From assembly GCA_022574065.1 (NCBI GenBank), contig JACZST010000125.1, positions 1-5,969 on the forward strand: 5,969 nt of DNA. Direction: 5' to 3'. Below the pieces are notes generated by a model. That model was given only the letters and a program-made list of their open reading frames with translations. It made no database searches and was not told where the DNA came from. A program made the position numbers and the translations under genes. The stretch comes from Acidobacteriota bacterium. GTDB taxonomy: Bacteria; Actinomycetota; Acidimicrobiia; Spongiisociales; UBA5794. Below are positions 5,267 through 5,969 of this stretch, piece by piece (positions within the stretch are counted from its first letter, which is position 1; every line of letters begins with the position of its first letter).

Positions 5267-5929
5267 TTCCTGAACGTGGTTGATCTCATTGCGGTCGCGG
5301 TTCTTGCGTTGCTGGTGATCCGCGGATGGGCGCGCGGGTTCGTCCGCGAGGCAATCGATGTGGTCACCCTGGTGCTCGGCGCGATCCTGCTCGATAACAC
5401 TGCTTATAACCAGGCGGCTTCGGTTCTCACGTCTCAGGACTTCTCGCTGGATAGCAATCGTCGAATATTCCGCCGGATCGCTGAGATGGCGGAACAGTGA
5501 CGGTGGTGGTACGTCCTCATCCCGGACCAGTTCGGAAACGATTGCGTAGGAACGCTTGCCCTGCGATACGTAGTTGAGCAACACATCCGATGGGTCGCGG
5601 CTAGCCCGTCGGAGTTGCTCCGGGTAGACACCTGCCCAAAACATCGTGTAGTCACCGATTTGTCGGTACATCGTGCGATCGCGCTCGAGGGGATTCATAG
5701 GATGCTCGGCCGATAGCGTCGCCAGCGTCGCGGCGATCTGATCCAAGCGCTTTCCCTGCGCGTTTCGGACGGCGTTAAGTCGATCGACGTGCGTGAAGCT
5801 CACCAACAGATCGGCGAGGTAGCCGGTGAGTGCGGGATCGCACATACCCACCTCCGAGCAGAAGGAGTGTTCGATCAGCCCGGCAAAGAGCCGCCGAAGC
5901 GGGTGATTCTGTGGAATCGACTCCATCAT
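5102..5929 (-). CDS. Uncharacterised soluble protein; real coding part about 5395-5929, 3' end lost
   Basis: The frame has 275 codons, but only about residues 1-170 look like protein. This part has 'MESIPQNHPLRRLFAGLIEHSF' (2-23), 'DPALTGYLADLLVSFTHVDRL' (31-51), 'QIGDYTMFWAGVYPEQLRR' (90-108) and 'YVSQGKRSYAIVSEL' (120-134). I recall uncharacterised bacterial proteins of about 180-200 residues with this 'NHPLRRLF...YLxDLLxxF...RxIGDYxLFWxGxYPExL...QGKRSYxI' layout, but no function is known. They end roughly where 'HLSDPAEYSTIAIQREVLRRE' (148-168) stands. Beyond that the frame reads antisense through cvpA and the transporter gene to TAG at 5102, so the natural stop is missing. The start is ATG 5929 or 5926; an in-frame TGA directly precedes 5929. 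No ribosome binding site is seen. Confidence 0.7.
   Translation of the reverse strand: MMESIPQNHPLRRLFAGLIEHSFCSEVGMCDPALTGYLADLLVSFTHVDRLNAVRNAQGKRLDQIAATLATLSAEHPMNPLERDRTMYRQIGDYTMFWAGVYPEQLRRASRDPSDVLLNYVSQGKRSYAIVSELVRDEDVPPPSLFRHLSDPAEYSTIAIQREVLRRENRSRLVISSVIEQDRAEHQGDHIDCLADEPARPSADHQQRKNRDRNEINHVQESVVFISIGVPVRFGDLVGVDRDRLHLAGSEPQRPRRGRGFGDDGLARLLPRLTE
5276..5500 (+). CDS. CvpA family membrane protein, truncated after the first helix
   Basis: The 74-codon frame starts at GTG 5276, nine bases after the transporter stop. Residues 1-39, 'VVDLIAVAVLALLVIRGWARGFVREAIDVVTLVLGAILL', are a clear CvpA (PF02674) N-terminus: a first helix, then the conserved 'RGxxRGFVREAxD' turn and the start of the second helix. 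From residue 40 (about base 5393) the hydrophobic pattern stops. The remaining 35 residues, 'DNTAYNQAAS...RRIAEMAEQ', are the antisense of the minus-strand gene. CvpA proteins normally have about 160-200 residues and four helices, so this copy has lost three helices and is probably non-functional. CvpA is named for colicin V production; its wider role is in the cell envelope. Either a rearrangement or an assembly join explains the break. Confidence 0.72.
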   Translation: MVDLIAVAVLALLVIRGWARGFVREAIDVVTLVLGAILLDNTAYNQAASVLTSQDFSLDSNRRIFRRIAEMAEQ

Positions 5930-5969
5930 TCACGATCCACAACGGGTCGATGTCCTCGCGCCCCTAAGC

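Overview
The window looks like chromosomal DNA from a GC-rich actinobacterium, probably an uncultured Acidimicrobiia-like lineage. Three things point there: a DUF3263 protein (a family known almost only from Actinobacteria), a secreted CAP protein carrying cysteine-containing SLH-like repeats of the 'AAAGITxGCNPPxxDRFCPxxxVTRGQMAAFLxRAL' type common in those organisms, and genes whose -10-like element lies directly before the start codon, as in leaderless actinobacterial transcripts. The lineage is inferred from gene content only.

Left part (1-1114): the left edge cuts a minus-strand medium-chain dehydrogenase/reductase, of which only the first 120 residues are present. The gene-poor stretch that follows (362-811) holds a minus-strand tRNA-like sequence. 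Its anticodon arm, T arm and 3' strand are recognisable and the anticodon reads CTA (amber), but its 5' half does not fold. A small plus-strand lipoprotein/membrane protein with a strong ribosome binding site follows.

Middle part (1115-3770): a strong intrinsic terminator (1294-1319) separates the lipoprotein gene from a secreted protein made of one CAP domain and three exact-period 61-residue SLH-like repeats. After a short intergenic region with a perfect 12-base palindrome comes a two-helix DUF3592-like membrane protein. Next is a small gene of unknown function that is frameshifted near 3300, with a probable leaderless promoter.

Right part (3771-5969): a tight plus-strand run encodes a DUF3263 protein, an AI-2E family transporter (4-base overlap) and the N-terminus of a CvpA family membrane protein (9-base gap). 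CvpA loses similarity to its family at about 5393. From there to the right edge the coding signal is on the minus strand, in a conserved-looking soluble protein of unknown function. Its reading frame has lost its natural stop and runs antisense through cvpA into the transporter gene. This is a rearrangement junction or an assembly chimera.

I see no CRISPR array, transposase, integrase, toxin-antitoxin pair or complete new defence system. The points most worth a second look are the CTA-anticodon tRNA-like sequence, the cvpA junction and the CAP/SLH surface protein.
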